From Aliigemmobacter aestuarii (GTDB taxonomy: Bacteria > Pseudomonadota > Alphaproteobacteria > Rhodobacterales > Rhodobacteraceae): a DNA stretch of 64,000 nt. Below are positions 15,826 to 23,958 of the stretch, piece after piece (position 1 is the stretch's first letter; every line of letters begins with the position of its first letter). The stretch spans positions 1,426,001 to 1,490,000 of the forward strand of contig NZ_SSND01000001.1 of NCBI RefSeq assembly GCF_004799285.1, given 5' to 3'. A program made the translations under genes and the position numbers. The notes beneath the pieces are model-generated. The model did no database searches. It was not told the DNA's origin and saw only the letters and a program-made list of their open reading frames with translations.

Positions 15826-17724
15826 CTATTGCGAATTGGCCACCGTCCTGGGCTGGTGATACCCGTCCACCCAACGCAGGATCACGCCGCGTCCCGCCTC
15901 GGCGTCGCCGGCCACGATGGCATCGCGCAAATCCTTCAAGGCATTGGCCATTTCCAGTTCCGACAGGCCGGCCTCGCGCGCCCTCAGGATCTTGGAATGC
16001 GGGGTGGTCAGCAGGCCTTCACCGATCAGCAATTCCTCGTGCAGCTTTTCGCCCGGACGCAGCCCGGTGATCACGATCTCGATATCCCCGTTCGGATTGT
16101 CGGAATCGCGCACGGAATAGCCCGCCGCGTTGATCATCTGCACCGCAAGGTCGCGGATCCGCACCGGCTTGCCCATGTCGAGCACGAACACATCCCCGCC
16201 GTTTGCCGTCGCGCCATCGGCGAAGGACCCGGCCAGAAGCACCAGTCGCGCGGCCTCCGAGATGGTCATGAAATAGCGCGTGACATCCTCATGCGTCAGC
16301 GTGATCGGGCCGCCCCGCGCGATCTGGTCCTTGAACAGCGGGATGACCGAACCGGACGAACCAAGCACGTTGCCGAAGCGCACCATCGAAAACACCGTGC
16401 CATGCGACCGCTTTGCAAGGTCCTGCACGACAAGCTCGGCCAGCCGCTTTGATGCGCCCATGACATTGGTCGGGCGCACGGCCTTGTCGGTGGAAATCAG
16501 GATGAAGCGTTCGACACCGGTATCGTTGGCAGCATCGGCGAAGGTGCGGGTTCCCAGCACGTTGTTGGCAAGGCCCGCAATCGGGTTCGCCTCGACCAGC
16601 GGCACATGCTTGTAGGCCGCGGCGTGGAAGACGACCTCGACATCGTGGTCGATCATCACCATCCGGGCCAGCCGCGAATCCGTCACCGACCCAAGGACGG
16701 CGCAGATCTCGACCTCGGTTCCCTCGGCCGCATCCCGCAATTCGCGGTCGATCGTGTAAAGCGCCAGTTCGCTGATTTCGAACAAGACCAGCTTGCGCGG
16801 CCGCATGGCGATGAGCTGGCGGCACAGTTCGGACCCGACCGACCCCCCCGCGCCGGACACGAGGATCGACCGCCCGGCATAGGCCTCGGTGCCTTGCGGA
16901 AGGCTGTCGCCATGCTGCTGGCGACCCAGGAACTGCCCCGGCGTGACCGGCGTCAGCTTGTCGATCAGCGCCTCTTCCCCGACCAGTTGGGCGAAGGAGG
17001 GCAGCGATTGCACCTGCAGGCCTTGCTGCCGCAGCCGCCGGGTGATCTGCGCCAGCTTGGGCGCGGAAACCGACGGCATCGCCAGCACGACCCTGTCGAC
17101 CCCGCGATCGGCGGCATATTCCCCGATCCGCTGCGACGGGATGACCTTCAGCCCGGCCACGGTCATCGAATGAAGGCCGGGGTTGTCATCGACGAAGGCC
17201 ACCGGGATCAGCGTTTCGTGCGACCGCAGCGCGGCAACAAGCTGGGTTCCCGTGGTACCCGCCCCGTAGATCAGCACCCGTTTCTTCGACTGCCCAAGCC
17301 GCAGCACCCACAAAAGCGTGTAAAGCATCACGACCCGCGCGGCGACCGCCAGCAGGAACAGCACCAGCCCGAACAGGATCACGCCCGGAACCGGCAGGAG
17401 GCGCGTCAGCAGCAGCAGCGCAAGCGTCATCACAAGGGTGAAGCCGCCGGTTTTCAGGATGGCCGAGGATTCGTAGGACTTCAGCTTGATCCGGTGCAGG
17501 CCGAACCCAGCCGACACCGCCGCCGCGACCAGACCCAGAATCAGATAGGTCAGCAAGACTTCGGTCGTGTTCCAGACGACCTCGGTCCCGCTGTAGAACA
17601 GCCCCAGCGTCATCATCAGGGCCGCCGGGGCAAGGATCGCATCGACCAGCAGGAAAACCAGCCGCTTCTGCGGCCGGGACATCCCGGTGGTATAGGCAAA
17701 AAGCGCCTGCCTGATCCTATTCAT
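15826..17724 (-). CDS. membrane-bound NDP-sugar 4,6-dehydratase (WbpM/PglF/FlaA1 type)
   Basis: 632-residue polytopic enzyme. About four N-terminal membrane helices (residues 22-150) precede a Rossmann region (KKRVLIYGAGTTGTQL). A second, catalytic SDR domain starts at ILVSGAGGSVGSEL. In this family the usual Tyr-x-x-x-Lys is replaced by Met-x-x-x-Lys, seen here as MGASK near residue 420, and LISTDKAVRPTNV precedes it. Such enzymes make UDP-2-acetamido-4-keto-2,6-dideoxy sugars, the first step to bacillosamine, FucNAc or QuiNAc. The partner phosphoglycosyl transferase lies upstream. The start is set after an AGGGGGCAGG ribosome site; an in-frame upstream extension is unlikely. Confidence 0.9.
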   Translation of the reverse strand: MNRIRQALFAYTTGMSRPQKRLVFLLVDAILAPAALMMTLGLFYSGTEVVWNTTEVLLTYLILGLVAAAVSAGFGLHRIKLKSYESSAILKTGGFTLVMTLALLLLTRLLPVPGVILFGLVLFLLAVAARVVMLYTLLWVLRLGQSKKRVLIYGAGTTGTQLVAALRSHETLIPVAFVDDNPGLHSMTVAGLKVIPSQRIGEYAADRGVDRVVLAMPSVSAPKLAQITRRLRQQGLQVQSLPSFAQLVGEEALIDKLTPVTPGQFLGRQQHGDSLPQGTEAYAGRSILVSGAGGSVGSELCRQLIAMRPRKLVLFEISELALYTIDRELRDAAEGTEVEICAVLGSVTDSRLARMVMIDHDVEVVFHAAAYKHVPLVEANPIAGLANNVLGTRTFADAANDTGVERFILISTDKAVRPTNVMGASKRLAELVVQDLAKRSHGTVFSMVRFGNVLGSSGSVIPLFKDQIARGGPITLTHEDVTRYFMTISEAARLVLLAGSFADGATANGGDVFVLDMGKPVRIRDLAVQMINAAGYSVRDSDNPNGDIEIVITGLRPGEKLHEELLIGEGLLTTPHSKILRAREAGLSELEMANALKDLRDAIVAGDAEAGRGVILRWVDGYHQPRTVANSQ

Positions 17725-17948
17725 CCTGCCCCCTGCAACACGCCCGTCCCTTGGCGCTTTTCCGGCCCGCCCGAATGCGGGCGCGACGGCGCATCGGCGA
17801 AAAGCCATTCTACGTTGCGCGATCTTATATCACAGCGGGCCCGATCAACAAGGAACGCAGGCGGCGCCGGCGAACTGCCGCCGGCCTGTTGCGTCAAGTC
17901 CTCTTTCCCCGCTCATCTTCCCTGCCGCGCACGGGGGCACAGGCTGGC

Positions 17949-18578
17949 TCAGCCGCCCCGGCGGAACAGGCGTTTCAACAAAACGCGCCCGCCCGTTTCG
18001 GCCATCAGCGCCAGGTCGAAGCAAAGCGTCTGGTGGCGCTGATAGATCAGATCGAGATGCGCCTTGCGCGGCACGCAGCGACGGGCATAGACGGCATCGG
18101 TTTCCTCGGCGCTGCGGCAGGCGGCCAGAAGGCGTTCCTCGTGCCCGTGAAACCGCAAGGTCGCAAGCCCGGTGATGCCGGGGCGGCTTTTCAGGACCTC
18201 GGCATAAAGGGCGGGGAAGCGTTCGACATACTGACGCAGCGGCGGGCGCGGGCCGACAAAGCTCATGTCGCCACGGATCACGTTCCATAGTTGCGGAATC
18301 TCGTCCAGCCGGGCACGGCGCAGGAACCGGCCCATCGGGGTGATCCTGTCGGCCTTGTCGCCCCCCGAAACGCCGCTGTCGCTGCGCGCCACCTTCATCG
18401 TGCGCAGTTTCCAAAGCCGGAAGGGCTGGCCGGGGGCTTTCATCCGTTCCGCCACATAAAAGATCGGCCGCCCCTCGGTCAGCCACAGCACCACCACGAG
18501 AACGGCGAAGGGCACCGCCAGAAGCACCGCAAGAAGAAGGGCAAGCGTCAGGTCGAACAGGCGCTTTTGCGGGGTCAT
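17949..18578 (-). CDS. phosphoglycosyl transferase (bacterial sugar transferase, PglC/WecP type)
   Basis: 209-residue monotopic enzyme that transfers a sugar-1-phosphate to undecaprenyl phosphate, starting repeat-unit assembly. It has one N-terminal membrane segment (residues 9-32) and the diagnostic KLRTM. The LDEIPQLWNVIRGDMSFVGP motif with PRP carries the catalytic Asp-Glu pair (DE). The short form without extra helices is like PglC. The start overlaps the epimerase stop upstream (ATGA). The gap to the dehydratase downstream is 224 bases, longer than elsewhere in the cluster. The substrate is probably the dideoxy amino sugar made by its neighbours; that is inferred. Confidence 0.9.
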   Translation of the reverse strand: MTPQKRLFDLTLALLLAVLLAVPFAVLVVVLWLTEGRPIFYVAERMKAPGQPFRLWKLRTMKVARSDSGVSGGDKADRITPMGRFLRRARLDEIPQLWNVIRGDMSFVGPRPPLRQYVERFPALYAEVLKSRPGITGLATLRFHGHEERLLAACRSAEETDAVYARRCVPRKAHLDLIYQRHQTLCFDLALMAETGGRVLLKRLFRRGG

Positions 18579-19435
18579 GCGGTGGCGTCCTTCCATGCGT
18601 GCCATTGCCGGACCATTTCCGCCGCATCGGTCGTCAAGGCAAGACCCGGCAGCAAGGACCGCAGCGCCCCGGTATCCAGCACCACCCGGCCCAGAACGGC
18701 GGGATTGTCCGGCCCGTAGCGCCAGGGGCGGCCATCGGCCGCAAGAAGCGCCGCCATCGTGACGGGCGGTTCTGCCGCGACGTTCAGGACGGGCGGCATG
18801 TCGGCCCCCGTGGCTGCAACCTCGCACAGGGCCAGCAGCACATCCGCAAGCCCCTTCACCCCGATGTAGGACCGGACCGGACCGCCCGCCTGCCCCGGCA
18901 CCGGATCAAGCGCCACGGTGGCCCCGGGCAGGTTGCCGCCCAGAAGCGCATCCAGCCCGGCGATGTTCCCGATCCGCAGGATCGTGACGGCAGGGCGCCC
19001 CGGCGCGGCCTCGTGCCAGCGTGTCACCGCATGCTCCATCGCCAGCTTGGCCCGGCCATAGGCGGCAACAGGCGCCAGGGGTGCATCCTCGCGCAGGTCG
19101 GCTCCGGTTCCGGGCCCGTAGACGGCGGCGGACGAGGCCACAAGGACACGCCGCGCGCCGGCCTCTTTCGCCAATTCGCAGCCCGCCAGCGCAAGATCGG
19201 TGTTCAGGGCCATGTCCGCGCCCCCGCCGGGCACGACCCCGGCCAGCGCAAGGACAACATCGGCGGCGGGTGTTTGCGGGATTTCCGCAAGGATATCAGC
19301 GGCCAGCCCGCCGGGCCCATGCATGGTGCGGCCGATCCACAAGGGGGCCAGGGGGCGCCCGGCCCAGTGATGGCGCAGCACCGAACCGATCCGCCCTCCT
19401 GCGCCGGTAACAAGTATCGAAGCCACACCTGCCAT
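18575..19435 (-). CDS. NAD-dependent epimerase/dehydratase (extended SDR)
   Basis: 286-residue extended SDR with the Rossmann motif VTGAGGRIGSVL at residues 9-20. SSAAVYGPGTG follows near the active site, and YGRAK supplies the catalytic Tyr and Lys. It resembles WbpV/GalE-like 4-ketoreductases that complete the sugar begun by WbpM-type dehydratases. Together with the next two genes it forms a three-step set: reduction, priming and dehydration. The start ATG 19435 gives a direct entry into the Rossmann strand. It diverges from the export lipoprotein gene across 115 bases. Confidence 0.82.
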   Translation of the reverse strand: MAGVASILVTGAGGRIGSVLRHHWAGRPLAPLWIGRTMHGPGGLAADILAEIPQTPAADVVLALAGVVPGGGADMALNTDLALAGCELAKEAGARRVLVASSAAVYGPGTGADLREDAPLAPVAAYGRAKLAMEHAVTRWHEAAPGRPAVTILRIGNIAGLDALLGGNLPGATVALDPVPGQAGGPVRSYIGVKGLADVLLALCEVAATGADMPPVLNVAAEPPVTMAALLAADGRPWRYGPDNPAVLGRVVLDTGALRSLLPGLALTTDAAEMVRQWHAWKDATA

Positions 19436-19550
19436 ATTCGTTTTACCCGTCCCCCACTTCACAGGTTGACCCCCGTAGCGGGGCAAGTATCTTTCGCGGG
19501 CGCTGAAAGTCCACCCTGCCGGGGTGAACTCGTGTTTGCCGGAGTTCATA

Positions 19551-20657
19551 ATGCCTGCGCTGCTATGCAGATTTGGTTTCATTCTTGCCCTGGCATTCGG
19601 CCTTGCGGCCTGCCAGGTGCCGCAGGGCGCGCCCGAAGCGCAGCGAATACTTTCGGAGGCGGAGGAGGAAGAGTCGACCTTTGCCGTGCAGTACGTCAGC
19701 CGCGACACGATCGACACGATCAAGGCATGGCCCCTGACCGGCCGCAGCAACAACCGTGGCTGGATCAAGCGGTCGCGCGGACCGGGCGACCAGATCATCG
19801 AACCCGGCGACATGGTCGACATCTCGGTCTGGGACAATGAACCGAATTCGCTTCTGATCGCCCCGGCGCAGAAGGTGGTCTCGCTGAACGCCATGCGCGT
19901 GTCGCAAAGCGGCACGATCTTCATGCCCTATGTTGACGAGATCTATGTGGCGAAGATGACGCCCGACCGCGCGCGCCAGGCGATCCAGGAACGGATGGCC
20001 TCGGTCATTCCCTCGGCGCAGGTGCAGCTGTCGCACACCTCCGGCCGCAAGAGCACGGTCGATCTTGTCAGCGGCACGCAGAAGCCGGGCAACTACCCCC
20101 TGCCCGACCGCGATTTCACCGTGACCGCGCTGATCGCGATGGGTGGTGGCGTGGCCTCGGGGATCGAAAACCCGCAGATCCGCCTGATGCGCGAGGGCAA
20201 GCTTTACGGCGTTGCCCTTGAAACGCTTCTGGACAACCCCGCGCTTGATACGACGCTGCGCGGGGGTGACAAGGTCTATGTCGAGAAGGACGAACGCTAT
20301 TTCCTGGCGCTTGGCGCGGCGGGCCGCGAGGCGCAGATCCCCTTCCCGCAGGAACGGATCTCGGCGCTGGATGCGCTGTCGCTGGTGGGCGGCTTGAACG
20401 ACACGCGCGCCGATCCCAAGGGCATCCTGATCCTGCGCAACTATTCCGCTTCGGACGTGCGGATCGACGATGCCGGCCCGTCGAAGGAACGCATGGTCTT
20501 TGCCGTCGACCTGACGTCGGGGGACGGCCTTTTCAGCGCCGGAGAGTTCCAGATCCATGACGGCGATCTGGTGCTTGTCACCGAAAGCGCGCTGACCACG
20601 ACGGAAACCATCATGCGGCTGGTCGGGTCGGCCCTGGGCGTGTCCAAGCGGCTGTGA
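19551..20657 (+). CDS. Wza-like polysaccharide export lipoprotein
   Basis: 368-residue outer-membrane polysaccharide export (OPX) protein. A lipobox LAAC places the lipidated cysteine at residue 21. The Poly_export domain follows (GDQIIEPGDMVDISVWDNE, then SGTIFMPYVDEIYV), then two SLBB-type segments (GTQKPGNYPLP; LGAAGREAQIPFPQERIS). The ATG at 19551 has GGAG six bases upstream and starts the signal peptide; an upstream in-frame GTG at 19524 adds nothing useful. It is divergent from the epimerase. No Wzc, Wzx or Wzy homologue lies beside it in this window, so the locus is incomplete here. Confidence 0.9.
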   Translation: MPALLCRFGFILALAFGLAACQVPQGAPEAQRILSEAEEEESTFAVQYVSRDTIDTIKAWPLTGRSNNRGWIKRSRGPGDQIIEPGDMVDISVWDNEPNSLLIAPAQKVVSLNAMRVSQSGTIFMPYVDEIYVAKMTPDRARQAIQERMASVIPSAQVQLSHTSGRKSTVDLVSGTQKPGNYPLPDRDFTVTALIAMGGGVASGIENPQIRLMREGKLYGVALETLLDNPALDTTLRGGDKVYVEKDERYFLALGAAGREAQIPFPQERISALDALSLVGGLNDTRADPKGILILRNYSASDVRIDDAGPSKERMVFAVDLTSGDGLFSAGEFQIHDGDLVLVTESALTTTETIMRLVGSALGVSKRL

Positions 20658-20690
20658 TCCGGGCGATCCGGCCTTTGACAGAAGAAACGG

Positions 20691-20717
20691 AAACGCAGGC
20701 CTTGGGGCCTGCGTTTT
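20691..20717. terminator. bidirectional terminator
   Basis: AAACGCAGGCC-TTG-GGGCCTGCGTTTTC forms a stem of about 10 bp flanked by A and T runs. It separates the export lipoprotein from the convergent marR-type gene and can serve both. Confidence 0.85.
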
Positions 20718-20728
20718 CATTTGGGCCG

Positions 20729-21178
20729 TCAGGCGGTTTCGTCGCGCCCAAGCCTGACGCGCAATTCGCGCAGCACGGGCAGGACGGCGCGGATGCGGTC
20801 CGCCCCGAGCGATTCGACCACCTCGGCGATCATCGGGGAAACGGCCGCCACCGCGGCATCCCGCGCCGCCCGGCCCGACGGGCTGATCGACACCATCTTG
20901 CGCCGGGCGTCATCCCAGTCGGGGCGGATGTGGATGTGGCCGGCCCATTCCAGCCGCGCCAGCGTGTTGGTCATCGCCCCCCGTGTCACATGGAAGGCCT
21001 GCGCCAGTTGCGCGGGCGACCGTTCGTCGCCGACCCGGGCCAGATGGTTCAGCACGGCGAAATGCGAAAGCTCCATCCCCTTGGGCAGCACCTTCGACAC
21101 GCGGTTGCGCGCCATCTGGTCAGCCGAGAACAGTTCGCTGAACAGGGCCACCGCAAGGTCTTCGGTCGTTTCCGCCAT
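20729..21178 (-). CDS. MarR-family transcriptional regulator
   Basis: 149-residue winged-helix regulator. The core runs from about residue 35 to 110: FAVLNHLARVGDERSPAQLA, the recognition helix HVTRGAMTNTLARLEWAGHI, and a wing with RRKMVSISPSG. It is the last gene of a probable comF-grxC-nitrilase-marR operon; its ATG overlaps the nitrilase stop by one base. Its targets are unknown; MarR proteins usually respond to phenolic compounds or oxidants. Confidence 0.88.
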   Translation of the reverse strand: MAETTEDLAVALFSELFSADQMARNRVSKVLPKGMELSHFAVLNHLARVGDERSPAQLAQAFHVTRGAMTNTLARLEWAGHIHIRPDWDDARRKMVSISPSGRAARDAAVAAVSPMIAEVVESLGADRIRAVLPVLRELRVRLGRDETA

Positions 21179-22008
21179 CAGGGCCCCTCGATCAGACGGT
21201 CATGACCGAGCGAGGGCACGCGGCCACGGGCCTTCGCCACCTCGGACAGATCCATCTCGACAAAGGTGACGCCCGGTTCGTCGCCGGCATCGGCGATCAC
21301 CTCGCCCCAGGGTGCCACGGCAAGCGAATGGCCATGCGTCCGGCGGCCCTTGCCCTGTTCCTCGGGGTGAAACCCGGTCTGCGCCGGGGCCAGCACGAAA
21401 CAGCCCGTCTCGATGGCCCGCGCCCGCAAAAGCGTTTCCCAATGCGCCTGTCCGGTCAGGTGGTTGAAGGCGGCGGGCACGGTCAGGATATCAGCCCCGG
21501 CCTGCGCCAAACGCCTGTAGAGATGCGGAAAGCGCACGTCATAGCAGACCGTCATCCCGATCTTGCCGAATGGCGTATCGGCCAGAACCGCGCGGCTTCC
21601 GGGCCGATAGCCCGATGATTCGCGATAGACCTCGGTTTCCGACACGTTCACGTCGAACATGTGGATCTTGTCGTATCGCGCGGCAACGGTGCCATCCGGG
21701 GCGATCAGGAAGGACCGGTTGGCGAACCGGCCATCCGCATCGTCGGTCAGCAGGCCAAGCGAGCCGATCAGCAGCCAGATCCGCCGTTCCGCCGCCAGCT
21801 CGCGCAGGGCGGCAAGGGTCGGATCAGCCTCTTCGCGGAAGAACAGTGTCCGCTGACGGTCACGATTGGACGACAGCGCATTGGTGCATTCGGGCGTCAG
21901 GACGAACCCCGCGCCGCCCTCGGCCGCGGCCCGTACAAGGGCGAGGGTTTCCGGCAGGTTCGCCGCCGGATCGTCTGTCACGTTCAGTTGCACCAGCGCC
22001 GCGCGCAT
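21178..22008 (-). CDS. carbon-nitrogen hydrolase (nitrilase superfamily, Nit1/NIT2-like)
   Basis: 276-residue amidase of the nitrilase superfamily. The catalytic triad is visible as Glu40 (LTPECTN), Lys114 (RYDKIHMF) and Cys155 (GMTVCYDVRFP). The DVRFPHLYRRLAQ context is typical of the Nit1/omega-amidase branch, which removes deaminated glutathione or hydrolyses omega-amides; the substrate here is not proven. ATG 22008 is preferred; a TTG at 22017 overlapping the grxC stop would add three residues. The next gene upstream is grxC, so a link to glutathione metabolism is plausible. Confidence 0.88.
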   Translation of the reverse strand: MRAALVQLNVTDDPAANLPETLALVRAAAEGGAGFVLTPECTNALSSNRDRQRTLFFREEADPTLAALRELAAERRIWLLIGSLGLLTDDADGRFANRSFLIAPDGTVAARYDKIHMFDVNVSETEVYRESSGYRPGSRAVLADTPFGKIGMTVCYDVRFPHLYRRLAQAGADILTVPAAFNHLTGQAHWETLLRARAIETGCFVLAPAQTGFHPEEQGKGRRTHGHSLAVAPWGEVIADAGDEPGVTFVEMDLSEVAKARGRVPSLGHDRLIEGP

Positions 22009-22013
22009 GCCCG

Positions 22014-22271
22014 TCAATCCGCCAGCATCTGGTCAAGCTTGCCGGCATGGTCCAGCGCGTGGATGTCGTCGGACCCGCCCACCGGCACGCCGCCGATGAA
22101 GATCTGCGGAACGGTGCGGCGGCCATTCGCGCGTTCCATCATCGCGATCCGCACAGCGGGGTCGCGGCTGACGTCGATTTCGGTGAAGGCCACGCCCTTT
22201 TTCGTCAGAAGGCGCTTGGCGGCATGGCAATAGGGGCAGGTCGGGGTGGTGTAGATCTCGACGGTTTTCAT
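22014..22271 (-). CDS. grxC: glutaredoxin 3
   Basis: 85-residue dithiol glutaredoxin with the active site CPYC (Cys12, Cys15). It also has the TVPQIFIGGVPVGGSDD segment (cis-Pro plus glutathione-binding loop) of GrxC. It reduces protein disulfides and glutathione mixed disulfides in the cytoplasm. It lies between comF (38 bases upstream) and the nitrilase gene, an order common in Rhodobacterales. Confidence 0.94.
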   Translation of the reverse strand: MKTVEIYTTPTCPYCHAAKRLLTKKGVAFTEIDVSRDPAVRIAMMERANGRRTVPQIFIGGVPVGGSDDIHALDHAGKLDQMLAD

Positions 22272-22309
22272 CTGCGGCAAATCCCAAAGGTCGCGGTGAC
22301 TATAGGGAT

Positions 22310-23035
22310 TTAGGCGTCCTTCGCAACGCGTGCCAGCGCGACGACCGATACACGGGTGGCCCCGGCTGCAAGACAGGCCTCGGCACAGGCGGCAAGCGTC
22401 GCCCCCGATGTCATCACGTCATCGACCAGCAAGACGGGCCGCCCAAGAATCCGCGCCGCCCGGCCGGGATGCACCCGGATCGCCCCCTGCATGTTGGAAA
22501 ACCGGCCATCGCGGTCACGTCCGTCCTGTGTGCCCGTCGCGCGCCGGCGTTGCAGAAGGTCGGGGCAATGATCCGCCCCCACTGCCCGCGCCAATGCCGA
22601 GGACAGAAGCGCCGACTGGTTGTAACGGCGCTTCAGCAGCCGCAGCCAGTGCAGCGGCACCGGCGCGACAAGGGTGCCCTCGGCCATGGCGATCGGCCCC
22701 GCCGCGCGCGCGAGCCAGCCACCGGCGGGACGGGCCAGATCGGTTCGGTCGCCATGCTTGAGCGCCAGCACGATCTTGCGGCCATTGTCGCGGTAAAGCA
22801 TCGCCGCCCGCCCCTGTTCCCAGGGCCGAGCGATGGTCAGGCAGTCGTCGCAATGCACGGGATGCCCCGGATCCTCGCCCGGCAGGGGCGTCCCGCACAG
22901 GTCGCAGACCAGCCCCGAAATGAAGGGCGTTTCGCGCCAGCAGTCGGCGCAGAGGCCGAAGTCGGTGGTCACAAGCGTGTTGCAGGTCAGGCATTGCGGC
23001 GGATAGACGGCCTGCAGCACGGCTTGCATTCTCAT
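22310..23035 (-). CDS. ComF-family phosphoribosyltransferase-like protein
   Basis: 241-residue protein. An N-terminal double zinc-binding region contains CLTC (Cys15, Cys18), CADC, CDLC and CDDC pairs. A type-I phosphoribosyltransferase domain follows, with the PRPP loop LLVDDVMTSGAT near residue 205. ComF-like proteins support natural transformation in some bacteria; elsewhere the function is unsettled. Two close ATGs (23035 and 23029) are possible. Only 24 bases separate it from the divergent methyltransferase gene, so promoters must overlap one or both coding regions. Confidence 0.88.
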   Translation of the reverse strand: MRMQAVLQAVYPPQCLTCNTLVTTDFGLCADCWRETPFISGLVCDLCGTPLPGEDPGHPVHCDDCLTIARPWEQGRAAMLYRDNGRKIVLALKHGDRTDLARPAGGWLARAAGPIAMAEGTLVAPVPLHWLRLLKRRYNQSALLSSALARAVGADHCPDLLQRRRATGTQDGRDRDGRFSNMQGAIRVHPGRAARILGRPVLLVDDVMTSGATLAACAEACLAAGATRVSVVALARVAKDA

Positions 23036-23059
23036 CCCCAAATCCCCATGGTCCGGGCC

Positions 23060-23902
23060 ATGAACGCGCCGCCCCTTCTGACCGACCGCACGGCCCTTGC
23101 CCGCAACCGCGCCCGCGCACTGCGGCAGGCAGCGCCCGCGCTTTTCCTGCATGACCTCGTGGCCCTCGAAGCCAAGGAAAGGCTCAGCGAGGTTAACAAG
23201 TCGTTTACAACGCCTGCCATCGTCACGCCCTTCCCGCAGGTCTGGGCAGATGTGCTGCCAGACGCGCGGATCGTGGCCGATGACGATCTTCTGGCGCTGG
23301 AGGAAGGCGCGCATGATCTGGTGATCCATGCGCTTTGCCTGCATTGGGCGAACGATCCGGTGGGCCAGCTTGTGCAATGCCGCCGCGCGCTGCGGCCCGA
23401 TGGCCTGTTGATGTGCTTTTCCTTCGGCGGCCAGACCCTTTCCGAGCTGCGGGCTACTATCGCCGAGGCCGAGGCGGCGCTGACGGGCGGGCTTTCACCC
23501 CGCGTTCTGCCGATGGGCGAGATCCGCGACATGGGCGCGCTTCTGCAACGGGCCGGTTTCGCACTGCCGGTGGCCGACAGTTTCAGCCAGACGGTGCGAT
23601 ACCGCGACGCGCTGCACCTGATGGCCGATCTGCGCGCCATGGGCGAGGGCAACGCGCTTGCCGCCCGTCTGCGCCGCCCGACCGGTCGCGCGGTACTGGC
23701 CGAGACGGCGCGGCGCTATGGCGAAACCTTCGCCGATGGCGAGGGGCGTATCCCCGCGACGTTCGAGATCATCACGCTGACCGGCTGGGCCCCTCACGAC
23801 AGCCAGCAGAAACCGCTGCGCCCCGGATCGGCGGCCGCGCGGCTGGCCGAGGCGCTGCAAACCGCCGAGGTGCGACTTCCTGCACCACGCAACGACGGTT
23901 GA
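23060..23902 (+). CDS. class I SAM-dependent methyltransferase-fold protein, NDUFAF5-like
   Basis: 280-residue Rossmann-fold protein. The N-terminal LTDRTALARNRARALR and the central HWANDPVGQLVQCRRALRPD-G segments match the alphaproteobacterial relatives of mitochondrial NDUFAF5. That factor hydroxylates an arginine of complex I subunit NDUFS7. The canonical SAM motif I (GxGxG) is degenerate here (FPQVWADVLPDARIV), which fits a family that uses the fold for another reaction. The ATG at 23060 is chosen; 23048 is an in-frame alternative. It diverges from comF and precedes hemH. The complex I assembly role is inferred from the family. Confidence 0.75.
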   Translation: MNAPPLLTDRTALARNRARALRQAAPALFLHDLVALEAKERLSEVNKSFTTPAIVTPFPQVWADVLPDARIVADDDLLALEEGAHDLVIHALCLHWANDPVGQLVQCRRALRPDGLLMCFSFGGQTLSELRATIAEAEAALTGGLSPRVLPMGEIRDMGALLQRAGFALPVADSFSQTVRYRDALHLMADLRAMGEGNALAARLRRPTGRAVLAETARRYGETFADGEGRIPATFEIITLTGWAPHDSQQKPLRPGSAAARLAEALQTAEVRLPAPRNDG

Positions 23903-23958
23903 CCCCCGCCCCGAACCGTATATGTCCCCCAAGGTCGCACGAGCAACAGGAACGCAAG

